The notes under the pieces: model-generated
Seen by the model: only the letters and a program-made list of their open reading frames with translations
Databases searched by the model: none
What the model was told of the DNA's origin: nothing
Translations under genes and position numbers: made by a program
Shown: positions 48,656 through 60,454 of the stretch, one piece after another
Numbering within the stretch: position 1 is the stretch's first letter
Layout of the letters: the number at the start of each line of letters is the position of its first letter
Source of the DNA: Pseudoscleropodium purum
Lineage: Eukaryota > Streptophyta > Bryopsida > Hypnales > Brachytheciaceae
DNA length: 64,000 bases
Reading direction: 5' to 3'
NCBI GenBank assembly: GCA_963969395.1
Contig: OZ017801.1
Location: 17,675,611-17,739,610 of the forward strand

Positions 48656-49994
48656 TGTTTAAGAAACACCGAATTGTGAATGGATATTGTTTTTTTCTTT
48701 TCTACATAGAATTTCAAATATGATATTTTAAATGTTGCTCCAAATGAGGAAAATTTGTTTCCAACACTTGCAATTCAAAATTGTGTATTTGTATGCCTTT
48801 CAACTTTGGAGAATATGTGAACAATCTTATTCAAAGTATGTGTAAAAAATTAATTTTCAAACCAATTGTATGATTTGTCATAGCTATCTGAAATTGCCCC
48901 AACTTAAAAACTAAGACCTTTTGAGACATAACTTTTTAATTGTAGCTTGGATTAGTCTTAAATTTTCTAGCCATTGACCTAGTAGTGAAATACACCTTTC
49001 ATAAAAATTTCACAAGAATCATATTCAACAAATATTGCACCAAGAAGGGCTTGCCCTAAAGTAGAAAATGGTTTGAAATCATGCCTCAAGGCTTTAACCT
49101 CTAAAAGTCTAAGGAGCTAGGACGAAACACAAATGTCTTATAAAATATAAGTTCTAGAATTTTTTTTGAAGTGTGTATCAATAAAAATAATGTGAAGCAC
49201 AAAAGTAAAAAGTATTCATACAATTAAAATTACAAAATTATTTTCAGATTTTCTTCCAATGAATTTTGAAAATATAACTTCAAAAATTCACCAAAAATAC
49301 AATATTTCTTTAGCATTTGAATTTTTTTGATTGGTTAAAATTGTGGTTTCTATTGATTTGTGAAAAAATGTATAAGATCTAGTAATGGAACACCAAGACT
49401 TTTCCAAAATAGTGACATTTTTAATTTTATGCAAATTCTAAACACTTTGTGTTATTTCTCTTTTTAATTTTCATTTGATTGCAACATTCTTAGTATTCAT
49501 TATAAAGAAAGAAAGACAAGCCAAACTTTTTAAACAAAAAAAAAAAAAAAAAAAAAAAAAAATTCTGCCTAAAAATGCTATCCAAAGTTGGAGATTAACC
49601 CAAAAAGGGTTACTTGGGTGTTTAGGGGTTAAAGATTAATTCATTATTTGGCATCAACATTGCTATGATACAAGAACATTCCAATATATTCCAAAATATT
49701 ATGTATATGCTAAGTAGAGTCTATAGATTCTAAAAGATTCCAAAAGATTTCATGAAATTCTACAAATTTCCAAAAAAAATTCACAAAATTCTGTTGAATT
49801 TGTCAAATTATGACCACCATTGTCTAGAAGAATAGAAGATTGTTGATTTTGGTCCAATAGAATACATTATATATTGAACCAAGAGAGAAACCTATTGATG
49901 TAGTCTAGAAAAAAGCATTTGAGTTCTAAAAATCATTTTATGTTGGTACCAACAAAAGTGTGTTGGTTTTGTCTTGGTTTTTGGTGGTCTTCTA
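48656..49994. other. AT-rich spacer with poly(A)
   Basis: A 27-A run lies at 49536-49562, followed by TTTAGGGGTTAAAG near 49620, a family A-like terminus without a recognisable body. No gene was seen. Confidence 0.5.
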
Positions 49995-50126
49995 GTAGTG
50001 CCATGTTTTTATATCAACAAAAATGTTCAACGTAAAATCAATGTTGACATAAAAGCATGGATTTGTTGCATTGGACATAACCTAAAATGCACTACTTGTT
50101 ATATAGAACACAGGGTTCTTATAGTG
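49995..50126. mobile_element. Foldback MITE, copy 2 (left side truncated)
   Basis: Shares CATGTTTTTATATCAACAA and the inverse TTGACATAAAAGCATG with 20348-20577, and ends TTCTTATAGTGC. The outer left arm is missing. Confidence 0.6.
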
Positions 50127-53067
50127 CAATTTCATTTGATTTGAGATTTTAAAAATTGTACTCATCTATTTGCTTAGAAAATGGTCCCCATTGAAAATTT
50201 AACATACAAGTGTTGATTTGGAGTTATTTGCAATTTCTACTTATAAAATAAATTGCATTTCAACAATTACAAGGTAGATTATATAAGAAATTTGATAGCT
50301 TTTCATTTGAACTTAGGGTTTTTGGAAGTGAATTTCAGTGTGCTACGACAATTTCAAGTTCATCATGTCACCTCCTATTCCAGAAAACTCTTAAATATGC
50401 AAATTTCTCAAGCATTGTGGGAAGAAAAAGCATACTAAAAATAGAATACATACATTTTTCTTATAATAATCTTACAACTCCTATGCAATTTTCCACTCAA
50501 AATTTTTGAGCATACTAATGAGCAAGCTCTTCAAACATCTGTAGAATTATATTTTGAAAAAAAAAAATTGCTTTATTGGAGATAACTATAAGCCCGTTCT
50601 TTTGGTTCATAGAAAAAACGCACTTGGAGAGGCTTAGGCATTTAGAGGAAACAATGTTTCATATTGCAACTTCTACTCTTTCTATTGTGGCTAATGCAAT
50701 TTTAGCACTCAAAATAAAATTTAAGAAAATATTGTGAGAACCAACATCATTTGCATGTTTATCAAATTGTAAATATTTTAAATTCTTTAAATGTCAATTT
50801 CAGTCAATTTTTGTATACAACAATCTAAAATGATGTATATGAGTATGCTAAGACAAAAAAAAACTTTTTTTAGTTCTAAGAAAAAACTAACAAAATATGA
50901 TGTAATTCCAAGTTTTGGTGCACAAAACAAAGTCATTAGAAAAAATCTGAGACCTATGAGGGGCGTTAAGGTTTGGTTTTTTGGCATGCTATAGTGTAAG
51001 TACAAAAAAATATAAATATAAATATTTTAAAAATATTTTAAAAAAACATTTTCTTAAAAACTATTAAAATCTGTTGTGGCATCGATTTGGCACAATTAGT
51101 GCCTCATCAAATGTTTTCATTAAAAATAATAAAAAATATAAAACAATTTGAATTCTTCTCTAATTACACCTTTTTTTTTGGGGTGTGTGTGTGTGTGTTT
51201 CCGGGGGGTTCAAAACTCGTAGGCCTCTTGAGGGATAAATTTTTTTGTAATGTCTTAGACATGGCAAACTTTGAAATTAATTTTATTTCAAATTGCAACT
51301 AATTTTTTCTTCAAAATTCTATAATAATGCATTATATATCGTATACTACAACTTTTGTACATCTACTATTGGACTTTGCCCATTGATGCTTATGACATGG
51401 TTGTTTGAATGAAGAAGTTTCAAATCCATCCTTAGTTTTGTTCATCATTATACTAGGTTGGTATTGGCAAAAAAAAATTTATTACTCCATTTTATAGAAG
51501 ATTGGATAAAAAGATTACAAATAATGCAAAAAAACACTTCCATCCAACATTGTTTTTTCTATTGACTTAATTCCAGTGGTTTATACCAAAGTAGACATGC
51601 AACTAGTGATTAAGAACTGAGTTGCAACCCTCATCTTTCTTGCAATTGGATTTTATATCAATATTTCTTTCAAATTGATGGTTTTGTGGTTAGTGGTAGA
51701 AATAATATTCCTCAATGATGGCGTAGGAAAGATTGCAATGGTACAATTTTGTATATTGCAATTATTATAGAATGCAAAGTCTATCAACTCCATACTTAGT
51801 TTTTGAAATGAAATAAGTTGACAAGCAATCATAACCAATAAATTCAATTTTAGGTGGTCTCAACATTTTATGTGAAGAGATTCTTAAAGTTCTTCAAAAT
51901 GGTAGGACCATTTGATTTTTTACAGTTATAGGATATCTATGATTTCCATGGTCATAGGTACTATAAATTCCTAAAAACAAGAATGTTTTGTAAAAATTTC
52001 CACCTATTCTAAATTCTTCTTAGAATAATCATAGAATTTCTATTTTCTTTTGGTTCAAAACTTTAGGCTCACAAAAACTAGGTTCAAGGCTTGCATATTT
52101 AGGCTCATACATTAGAGTCATTGTTGCAAGGAAGAGTGTACAAACTTTGTTTCGTGGCATTCAGAAATAGAGTGTGAAAGTATTGAATTTTCATGTTACT
52201 TTTTAAGAAAAAAATGAATTAAATTATCTTTTAACAATGGAATACACGGGTTTTATTATCTTTTACTTTGGACCAACAATACAAAGGTATTCTAGTACAT
52301 TAAACTAATTATAAATAGAAATAAATATTACATATTTTTAATAGTAAAAAGTAAACTTCAAGTATCAATAATAAGCTTACGCAAAATTTCTCTAAAAATT
52401 GTAAATAGGATATAACTTGAAATCTACACCTCTCTAAGATCTAAGATTCTATTACAATGCCTTTTTTTGATAATGTAATATAGATTTTTCACATTTATTC
52501 TTTTACTTTATGTAAAAAGTCCATTAGATAACATATTTTATAGATCATTTAGTTATTTTATTTTAATATATTATTTTATATAATGTCACATTTGACTACT
52601 TTTGGACTATTTGGTGAATTTTGAACAAGACATCATAGGATCCCCCAATGTTTGTATAGATTTTGGGATGTTTTATATCAATCTTCCAATGTTTTGTATT
52701 TTCTTTTTCTCCTAATGACCATTATTAATTTTAAACTTTCAAAAGTCTAAAATTAGTTAAATGTAACATATGTATATATGTCTACATGATTGCCTTGTTT
52801 AAATTAAAAAGACAGTGAAAATATGTTGTAGAAAGATACTTCAATTGTATAATTTTATTCAAGAACAAAGAACTTCTTTTTGGAAGGAAGGTTTTCATAT
52901 ACTATTTATTATTCCACTTCTTCACATAGGTGAAGGGTGCATCTTATTAAAGATTTAAACCACTTAAATAGTCATTAGGACCAATATACTAACAAATCCT
53001 TGCTAATCAATTAGTGCTTAAAGACAAAGCAAAATCGTTTCTAAAACAAGAAAGAATTAATTTTGAT
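50127..53067. other. Gene-poor AT-rich region
   Basis: A (TG)n tract lies at 51183-51198. Short frames (50253-50438, 50787-51005, 51087-51302) have no recognised features. No other element was identified. Confidence 0.45.
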
Positions 53068-54304
53068 ATGACGGAGAATGTTACTTTGAAGAAATGGGAA
53101 AAACATGACTTAACTCCACACATGTGGAGAGAATTACCCAATGACATAGCAATGAGTATTTTGGCTCGACTTTCATTGCAACAACTTTTCTAAGCTAGCT
53201 TAGTTTGTAAAGAGTGGAACTCATTTATTCCATCATCTAAATTTCTAAGCATATTTAATGATAATTATTATCCAATCATTATGGCTAAGTCTTTAGATGC
53301 CATGTTTAGACTCCACTTTAATTAAGGTTTTCATAATCAACGTATTACAAATGAAGTTGAAAGATTATCCCCTAAATTTTTTTTGGATACAATCAAAGAT
53401 GAGGTCAATGGAAAAAAGTTTCTAACCTTCAAAGTTTCATCAAATGAAGCAGATGAGCTTGTAGATGTTACAAAGGAATTTTGTGTTTTAAAGGAGTTTC
53501 AAACTTGTTTGTTTGCAATCCTACGATACAAACATGTATATAATTACCACCGATCAAAGAGCATTGGCATTCACCAACAAATTCAATAAGCATTTTAGTA
53601 GATTGCAATACCAATTCTTACCAAATAACTATGGTTGGAGAAATATATAGGAATACTATTTTTATAGAGGTGTTGCAATCTATGAATCAAGAAGAAGGGC
53701 TTGGAGGACCTCTAATGTACCACATCCACCTCATTTGGACCTCTTAGGTTTGAAGATGAGATTTAACAAGGCAATCATTTTAAACAACACTTTGTATTGT
53801 GGAATAACAAATTATGATACTCTAAATGGCTATTTAAGGTCAAAAATTGGACTTATAATCTATAATATACAAGACAAAGCTTGGCATGATTGTATATATA
53901 TAATTCCTTCCAATGATCTATACTATCCATTTTGGCAAGTAGTACAATGCAGTGGTGACATATATATGGTCTTCATACAAGTAAGAATTGTTCATAATAA
54001 TATACAATATTTCAAAAGTACAAAAGTCTTCAAGCTTGAGGCAATTAGAAAGTGTACTCCACTTACTAGTGAATATTCAAAAATTCATGTTTGAGGCAAG
54101 AATGCATGGAGTTATGTTGCTAGTGAAGATATTCAAGATTTGAATATAGTTTATGATTTGCATAATGCATACATTAATAATGTTTGTGTTGGATATAGAA
54201 CCCAAATCTACCTCTTGATGGGCATACATTACATAGTGTATAATTTAAAATCTTGTTATCAAAGAAGGCTACCACAATGCCTTCGAATTCATCCATTTGT
54301 TTAG
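53068..54304 (+). pseudogene. Decayed F-box (kelch-type) gene
   Basis: From ATG 53068 the frame encodes an F-box: MWRELPNDIAMSILARLSLQ, then QLF, a TAA stop, then ASLVCKEWNSFIPSS. A second in-frame TAA occurs near 53323 (after RLHFN). Past ~53530 the conserved text continues in other frames: SILVDCNTNSYQITMVG in one, YESRRRAWRTSNVPHPPHLD and the 53735-54094 segment in another. This implies at least two nonsense mutations and two frameshifts. The order (F-box, then VD..TNSY and YES..AW motifs) fits plant F-box/kelch proteins. It should be non-functional. Its AT-rich codons match the surrounding decayed DNA. Confidence 0.75.
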
Positions 54305-55493
54305 GAACCAAATATTTGTATAGTTTAACCTTAAATGATCATGAAAATATTCATCTAGAGAAAGCTTCTATTGTAGAGAATTAGAATATTTAGGAATTGT
54401 GGTGTTTTTTGTTTTAGAGTTTTAAGAATAATTTTAGTGCTTTTGTAATCGTTGTGATTCACTTAATAATTACAATTATAGTTTTTAGGCTCATTTTATA
54501 TAAGAAAGTATTTTCTTGTCAAATAAGTAATTAAATATCCATGTCAAATTGTATGAGTAGACTTTTAAAATGTTGATGGATAGAGTTTATATTCCTACTT
54601 TGTTTGGTCTACCTATATCATCACTATTTTCCAACCATGCATTGAAATTTTTTTTTATTGTTTCTTCAAATTTGTACATTGAGTTTCTTCTTTCTTCAGC
54701 TTATTTTATTTTATAGACATAATCAAAGGCATCTTTGCATTTGTTCATTTTTTGGCTTCCAAAAAAATTCAATAATATTTTTTTCATTTATAATTGCACA
54801 TAATGAATGAGTATCAAAATGAATAAAATTGGGATAAAATCATATACCAAACACCTTATAAAAATATAAAATAGGAAGAAATATTGGCAACAAGGTATGA
54901 ACTTCAATTGCATCTTCACTTACATGTGACAATTAGTTTTTAAGATATAATTATATGAAACATTCAATTGTTTATTATTTCACAACTTCCATTGGTAGTC
55001 TACTTCATTTATATGAAACATGAAACTAAAACATTGCATAAGTTAATTACACCTACATGCAATTTTAAGCACTATCCGTAATTTCTAATAGTCATACCGG
55101 TACTTATAAAACAACTTCAGCAGAGAAGATTCAAGGACAACAAAGAAAACAACATTTGCATATACCAATTGCAAAATTCATATGGTTTCAAATTTATATT
55201 TGCACATGATTGACAAAGTAAAGTTTCTATATTGACATGCAATATATTCTCAAATCAAATCAATATGCACTTGTTGTGCAAGATTTTGGAGTATCGAATG
55301 TCTCATACAATTGTATCTTAATTCCAACAATTATGTGTAATTCCATTACATTTGAATCAACGTTGCATCATTCAGTAGTCTGCAACAACCTTGAAAACAA
55401 ATATAATTCATTTCATTCTCTGAACATAAGGTGATGGCTGAGCAACCTCAAATGCATAGTCGATTGAAAAGCTGCCTACTCCGAGCACCTTTG
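54305..55493. other. AT-rich spacer
   Basis: No gene or element recognised. GC content rises toward 55430. Confidence 0.45.
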
Positions 55494-55523
55494 AAACCCT
55501 AAACCCTAAACCCTAACCCTAAA
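55494..55523. repeat. Interstitial telomere-like repeat
   Basis: AAACCCT-type units occur about four times in a row, one shortened to ACCCT. This is too short for a telomere fusion scar to be claimed. It may equally be a telo-box cluster. Confidence 0.8.
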
Positions 55524-56040
55524 AACTGCCAAGTGCAAAACTGAGTCTCCATAACTTCCCACTCCAAAAGTCTAAGACTTGCTCAAGACTAGTCAAAGAA
55601 TTGTCCGCTGCAAGATACCCAATTGTCACAATGCTTACAGTTCCATTGCAAAACAAGTAGCACCTTCCTAAGTCAGACTTAGAGAAGGAGAAACAATTCA
55701 CTGAGAACAGAAACTACCGGTACATGACCTACTCTTCATAGGATGATCGAGTCCATCAGATACAATTTACTGAAACTCTGTGTTGCAAACCTGTTTCAAA
55801 AAGAAAATCAACAGGCAAAAGTTTAGCAATCAATAACAACGTAAAATTTGAGTATCAACAATTATCCCAGGAAGCAAATTATTTTCAGAATAACTCTTAG
55901 TTTGACAATCACAAACTGTCTCACAGAACTCAATATTTAACAAAAAAAGTCACCTCTCAACAAGATCTGTTTTATAACTTTGGTCATACCCATTCACTTG
56001 AATGCAGTAATTCGAAATCTGGTTTGTTATCAGATAGCTA
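55524..56040. other. 3' flank of the unrecognised gene
   Basis: Probably the 3' UTR of the minus-strand gene ending at 56041. No other feature was seen. Confidence 0.4.
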
Positions 56041-57568
56041 TCAAGCCGTGAAAGCTTGGGTAGAGCTTTGAATTGAAGATGGGATTGTTAGGTTCTTCCG
56101 AGAGCGGTTCCTCCCCAGAAGCTCTTCGGCCGCAGCAATCTCAGATCTCAGATCTGCAGAAAGACATAAATTGTAAACCAAATTAACTGCCTCACAGTCA
56201 CGAATTCAAATCCCCAGACACTTAATACAAAAAAAAATCGATTACTTCAAATTTGCTAGAGGTGTTGTGTACTCAAGTGGCCGAAAATGGACACTTCCAT
56301 ACCTAAAAGAGTTAAAATAAACCATTTCGGAAGCTTCAAAGAATGCACCAAAGTGTATCAATAGCAAGAAAAAATAAACCCGTATGTTTCTTGAAGATAA
56401 AAGTACACTGCAATCAAAAACTGCCTTTAAGGGTGGACTTTCGATTTCTAGTTCGGTCACTCTGGGCTTAATACGGGATATGCAAACCAAACAAAGGAAC
56501 TTCGAAAGCAAATAATACCTTGATTCTCTTCGGCAGCCAGGCTTGTTGCTGTTTTTGCTGCCTTGACAGATTAATTACGATAATAGTACTGCAACTGCAG
56601 AAATCTAAAACGAATGATTGATTAAATAGCCCTTTTCTCCTTGGCTACAACTTGAGACATGAAACCCACAATATATGATACCCAGATTTGTGCTAGACAT
56701 TCAAAGCTGCAACGAGTACCACACTGCTCGGTTGTTGAGTTATTAGCAGATGCACCCTTCGTACAACCGTCATACTTTCTGCTGCTCCATAGAAAGATCG
56801 TCCATACACTCGATCAAAAATTCCAAGTTCTTTTCCATGAATGGATTTGTGGACAAGACGAGCCTGTCAAAGTCGAACTGAACATATCCACCCAACAAGC
56901 AAGGTTGTCATTAAAAAAATGACAGTTACTCTTCAAAGCAGAACTAAGAACTCGAACGAAACAGCGAACAACCCGTTCACTGCAGTTTAGGGTGCTTCAA
57001 ATCAACGTTCATGTCCAAAAGAAGATTCAGGTTCAATGACTGAAGAAAAGAAAAACCCGAGGAGACCAAAACACCTGAGTGGCAGGAGCCTCAGGTCCCA
57101 ATTCCGTCATCAAGGAGCTAACGAGCGCAGAGTTGGAGATCTTCACCTGCAATTAACACAAGCAAAACAAAAAATGAACTCTGGAGTTCAAATGCAATAT
57201 GAGCAGTTTCAAACGCATTCACAAGTCAAGTGAGTTCAAACACTTACAGGAATCTCCTCAAAAAGAGCATACCTCGGGTATTGGTCAAGAAAGGGCAAAG
57301 AAAAGTGGACAATGAAGTCATCCGATGAGCCAATATCTTTGAAACTACAAAATAAGCTTTGCTAATTTGGTTCACCAATCGTGAGGGGCTCACAAAATCC
57401 TTAGAAATTAATTAAAGTGTGTACATTGAATGTAGATAAGAGTTTAGCATTACCCATGAATCCTTGGTCTTTTAAGGTTATGGAGAGCTTCAACTTTCCA
57501 TACTAAGTGCCTCTCTCCAACCATTGCCTTATCATGTTTGAACAACTTCAAGTCATGTAAATTTCTTT
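56041..57568 (-). CDS. Unrecognised multi-exon gene, 3' part, C-terminal coiled coil
   Basis: Six consecutive minus-strand exons join with GT..AG borders in agreeing phase: 57568-57454 (start possibly 57564), 57344-57248, 57146-57075, 56877-56776, 56561-56519, 56153-56041. They encode about 150 residues ending at a TGA. Readable parts are DLKLFKHDKAMVGERHLVW, FIVHFSLPFLDQYPRYALFE, ISNSALVSSLMTELGPEAP, FDFDRLVLSTNPFMEKNLEF and an Ala/Glu-rich coil (AAEENQDLRSEIAAAEELLG). The pattern of a compact N-terminal part followed by a coil is seen, but I cannot assign a family. The 5' end is unresolved. Candidate upstream exons are 57877-57770 (frame with PETVKPWKQLAVE) and 58203-58167 (MPVDASTKLPEE), and neither joins cleanly in every option. 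The weakest acceptor is at 56561. Confidence 0.6.
56271..56362. repeat. Dispersed ~95-bp sequence, copy 3 (in intron of unrecognised gene)
   Basis: Lies between exons 56153 and 56519 of the unrecognised gene. It shares ACACTTCCATACCT and TTTCGGAAGCTTCAA with the copies at 3451 and 9821. Confidence 0.6.
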
Positions 57569-58702
57569 CTGTTTGGATAGTAATAGAACGGGAGGTTCAC
57601 TCTTCTCCAAAGTCAAGGTCTTATGAGCTACCACCGAACCCTTCAATCTTCAATGGGCACCACTTGTAACACAGAGAGCAAAGAAGCCCTAGTAAATAAC
57701 AGGAACTGTTCACAAAAGAAAAACTGAGGCAAATTTAGGTGTCTCCCCCTCAGACCTTCTGATGGACAACACTATAAAAATCAAATGCAGATTTGAGTTG
57801 CGAATACACTCCACAGCAAGCTGCTTCCATGGTTTCACCGTTTCAGGCACAAGATAGAGCTGCAGTATGATAATCCTGCAACCCAAACCATTGAATCGAA
57901 CACCCTAGGAGAAGGAGAAGGAGAAGCTCTCCCCAGGAGAGAATTATGCAGAGAATGAGAGTTCACAAGTCAAAAACGTATAATCGTCCAAATCCCTCCA
58001 TTTTCGCACCAAAGGTACACTTCGCAGTAAATCAAAACACCCATATTTTTTCTAGTAAAAAGTACCATTAGTCCTTTGGATAACAATATGAAAGAGTTTC
58101 CAAAACACTACTTTACTAGATAGACGCCCCGAATGTGTTCAAGTGCTTGCTTACAAGTATACTTACCTTCCTCTGGTAATTTAGTGGAGGCATCAACTGG
58201 CATCTTCGGTGTCGGTGCTTCAATGCGGTTCGAGAATCAACTTCAAGCAAAGCAGTTTTCATTGAACGTGGAAACCAAATATGTACTCACTGAGTGCTAC
58301 AAGGGTCGGCAATTTCGAGAGCTTTGATCACATCCAAACACAAAGACCAAAGAACAATGTATAAATACACAGCCAACTTGGAGTAACATGACATCTTCTA
58401 AGCAATTTTGTACAGAAAACAAGGAGCATTACTGACCACACCAGCACCACTTGCCCCTCAACTCAATTCCATAAATGCAGTAACTGCAGTAACACATTGA
58501 ACACGAAAAAATTCAAAAGATTCCTCTCCACTGTTGGAGAGGGGCTTCGAGAAGGGGGACAGGGGTATGAGGGTCCCCCAGAGTCAGGAAATCAAGCACT
58601 TGTTCTGAAGAAGGATCCGATGCTGGTCGGTACAAAATAGACATTAAATAAACGATATAAAAATTCCTGCTCCAATACCATCATTTGGGGACTGTTATAC
58701 CT
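57569..58702. other. Unresolved 5' region of the unrecognised gene
   Basis: Probably contains its 5' exons, introns and promoter. Short stretches look coding (57770-57877, 58167-58203), but I could not build one phase-consistent model. Confidence 0.35.
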
Positions 58703-59400
58703 GATAATTTGGTCCCACGAAAATGACCATTCGTCCCCCGGGCCTCAGTTGTGCCACAAGAATTGCAAATTGGAGGCTAAGCATCCACAGAAATTTGAAG
58801 GAAAATGGAAGCTACCTGCCGCACCAGCTCCAACATGAACACCAACTCATACCCTGTTATAGTCAGCCTCCACAAGCAGCAGCAGCAACTAGTAGTGTCG
58901 AAACGACACTGAGAAACAGAGACAGATGAAATCTTACTGAGCTGTAAGCTGAGGAACTGTGCTCCGTTTAGAGCTTGTCATGGACTGATACAGAAAGCAA
59001 TCACAGATGCATGCAATGACTATGGTGGGTTTGAAGCCACGATATAAAATAAAAATTCAGTGCAAATGAAATAAACCAATGTCTTTCGGAGAAGGTTCTG
59101 CTTACCAAGCACAACGATTTTTCCCTTGTCTTTGCGCTCCACAGCAGTGCTGGATGGCATCACTGGACCTCTTCACAAGCGCTGGAATACGCTCGACGCC
59201 AAGCACAAGACACGACTTTCCAACCCAAAAAGAAAGAAGGCATTCAATTCATAGCCACACTCATCTCACAAACTGATTGAAATAATCCCTGTTTGGGCTC
59301 TGATATTGATAGAAATCATTTTTTCCAAACTAGCATGCTGGAGCTCACTGGTCTCATTCCTAAGCACACATCGAATCCGAAATTGTACAGCGAAAGCCTC
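58703..59400 (-). pseudogene. Protein-L-isoaspartate O-methyltransferase (PIMT) gene relic
   Basis: On the minus strand, pieces resembling PIMT motifs occur in the right order but in different frames. They are GFRCTISDSMCA (59400-59364; cf. the family's NATISAPHMHA), CGYELNAFF with LESRV (59258-59208; cf. GSGYLTA), GVERIPALVKRSSDAIQ (~59200-59148), KGKIVVLG (~59125), VHVGAGAA (~58840; cf. IHVGAAA) and AQLRPGGRMVIFVGPNYQ (58755-58703; cf. QLKPGGRMVIPVG). Frame changes within continuous stretches, and a TAG after the first block, indicate an inactivated copy with traces of introns. PIMT repairs isoaspartyl residues in aged proteins. An intact gene would be about 230 residues, and no full frame can be assembled here. 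Whether the unrecognised gene downstream ever belonged to the same transcript is unknown. Confidence 0.6.
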
Positions 59401-60454
59401 GAATCCTTGTTACGAAGCCAGAATCTGTCCTTCAAACAGGTTCAGAAATCGTTCATTTAAGGAGAAACAAGCCTATTTGGAGGAATATAATAAGCGAAAT
59501 TTATTTTTTCTAATTTTAGAGAACAAGAGAAATGAAGAGTGATGCTCACTTCATTTTCATTACATTTCTGTCAGTCAAAATAAACTAACAACGATTTTTG
59601 CCAATGTAAGGTCTGTAGCCATGCATTCATGACCATAGGTTACAGTAATAATCAAAGCAAGTAGTTGTTTAAATCAACGGAGGCAGTTCACATAGCAATG
59701 AAAATGATGCTCATACAGCTCTAAAAAGTTCAGAAAGCATTGAATGAAAGAGTGACATGACACCATCCACATTGAAAACATGTGCGGAGTGTGATCTGTA
59801 AACTGACAGCAATTAATTAGACATATGAGGTCGCATTTCATTTCATTGAATATGCCAAATAAAATCCAAAGCTCTGTTTTGCATGCTACAAAGTGTCTTA
59901 AAAAAACTCATTTGTAAATATGTCCAAACATAAATGTTTGCCCTTCTTACTACTCGGTACTATAAAACCAAGCACAATCATTGTTGCCTCTAACAATTCC
60001 AATTTTTTTCCTTTTCTAATATGGTCTGCATGATTTCAGACTCTTTTAAATGAGCAGTTTGTAAAACCTAAACGATTTTCGAGCGTTCTACTATATGACT
60101 ACTACAGTATAGACATTACATTGCAACAGTAAATGACAGCCACCTGGGACCCTGTTACTTCTACAACTCCCACAATTTGCTTGTTTGGCACTCTTAGGGC
60201 TCATCTTTTTTTTTGTGCTCGTGGTTTGTGGAGGTTGGGGTTTCAACAATAGGACCGGTGTCCCTTGGCCCGAAGTCCCAGCCAATTCTAGGTTCCATCT
60301 GCCTGGGCAAAAAATTGCCCCCCGTCTAAACTACTCGAAGTCTCCTTGCCCCGGCCTCAAAAGCTCTGCCTTCGTCGGAGTGCGACAAACTCCTCTGTGC
60401 AGACCTATGGCCAACCGTACACTACCGTAGAAATGTATATGGCCTTGGCAGACA
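59401..60454. other. Spacer between PIMT relic and hAT element
   Basis: AT-rich to 60180, then a GC-richer stretch (60230-60430) next to the transposon end. Short frames have no recognised features. Confidence 0.4.

Noticed and set aside
58167..58203. MPVDASTKLPEE as the certain first exon of the unrecognised gene
   Set aside because: It has a good donor, but the next exons do not follow in phase without choosing a weak acceptor, so it is only noted as a candidate.
57454..59170. Fusing the PIMT pieces and the unrecognised gene into one protein
   Set aside because: The PIMT blocks are in conflicting frames and no phase-consistent junction links them to the downstream exons.
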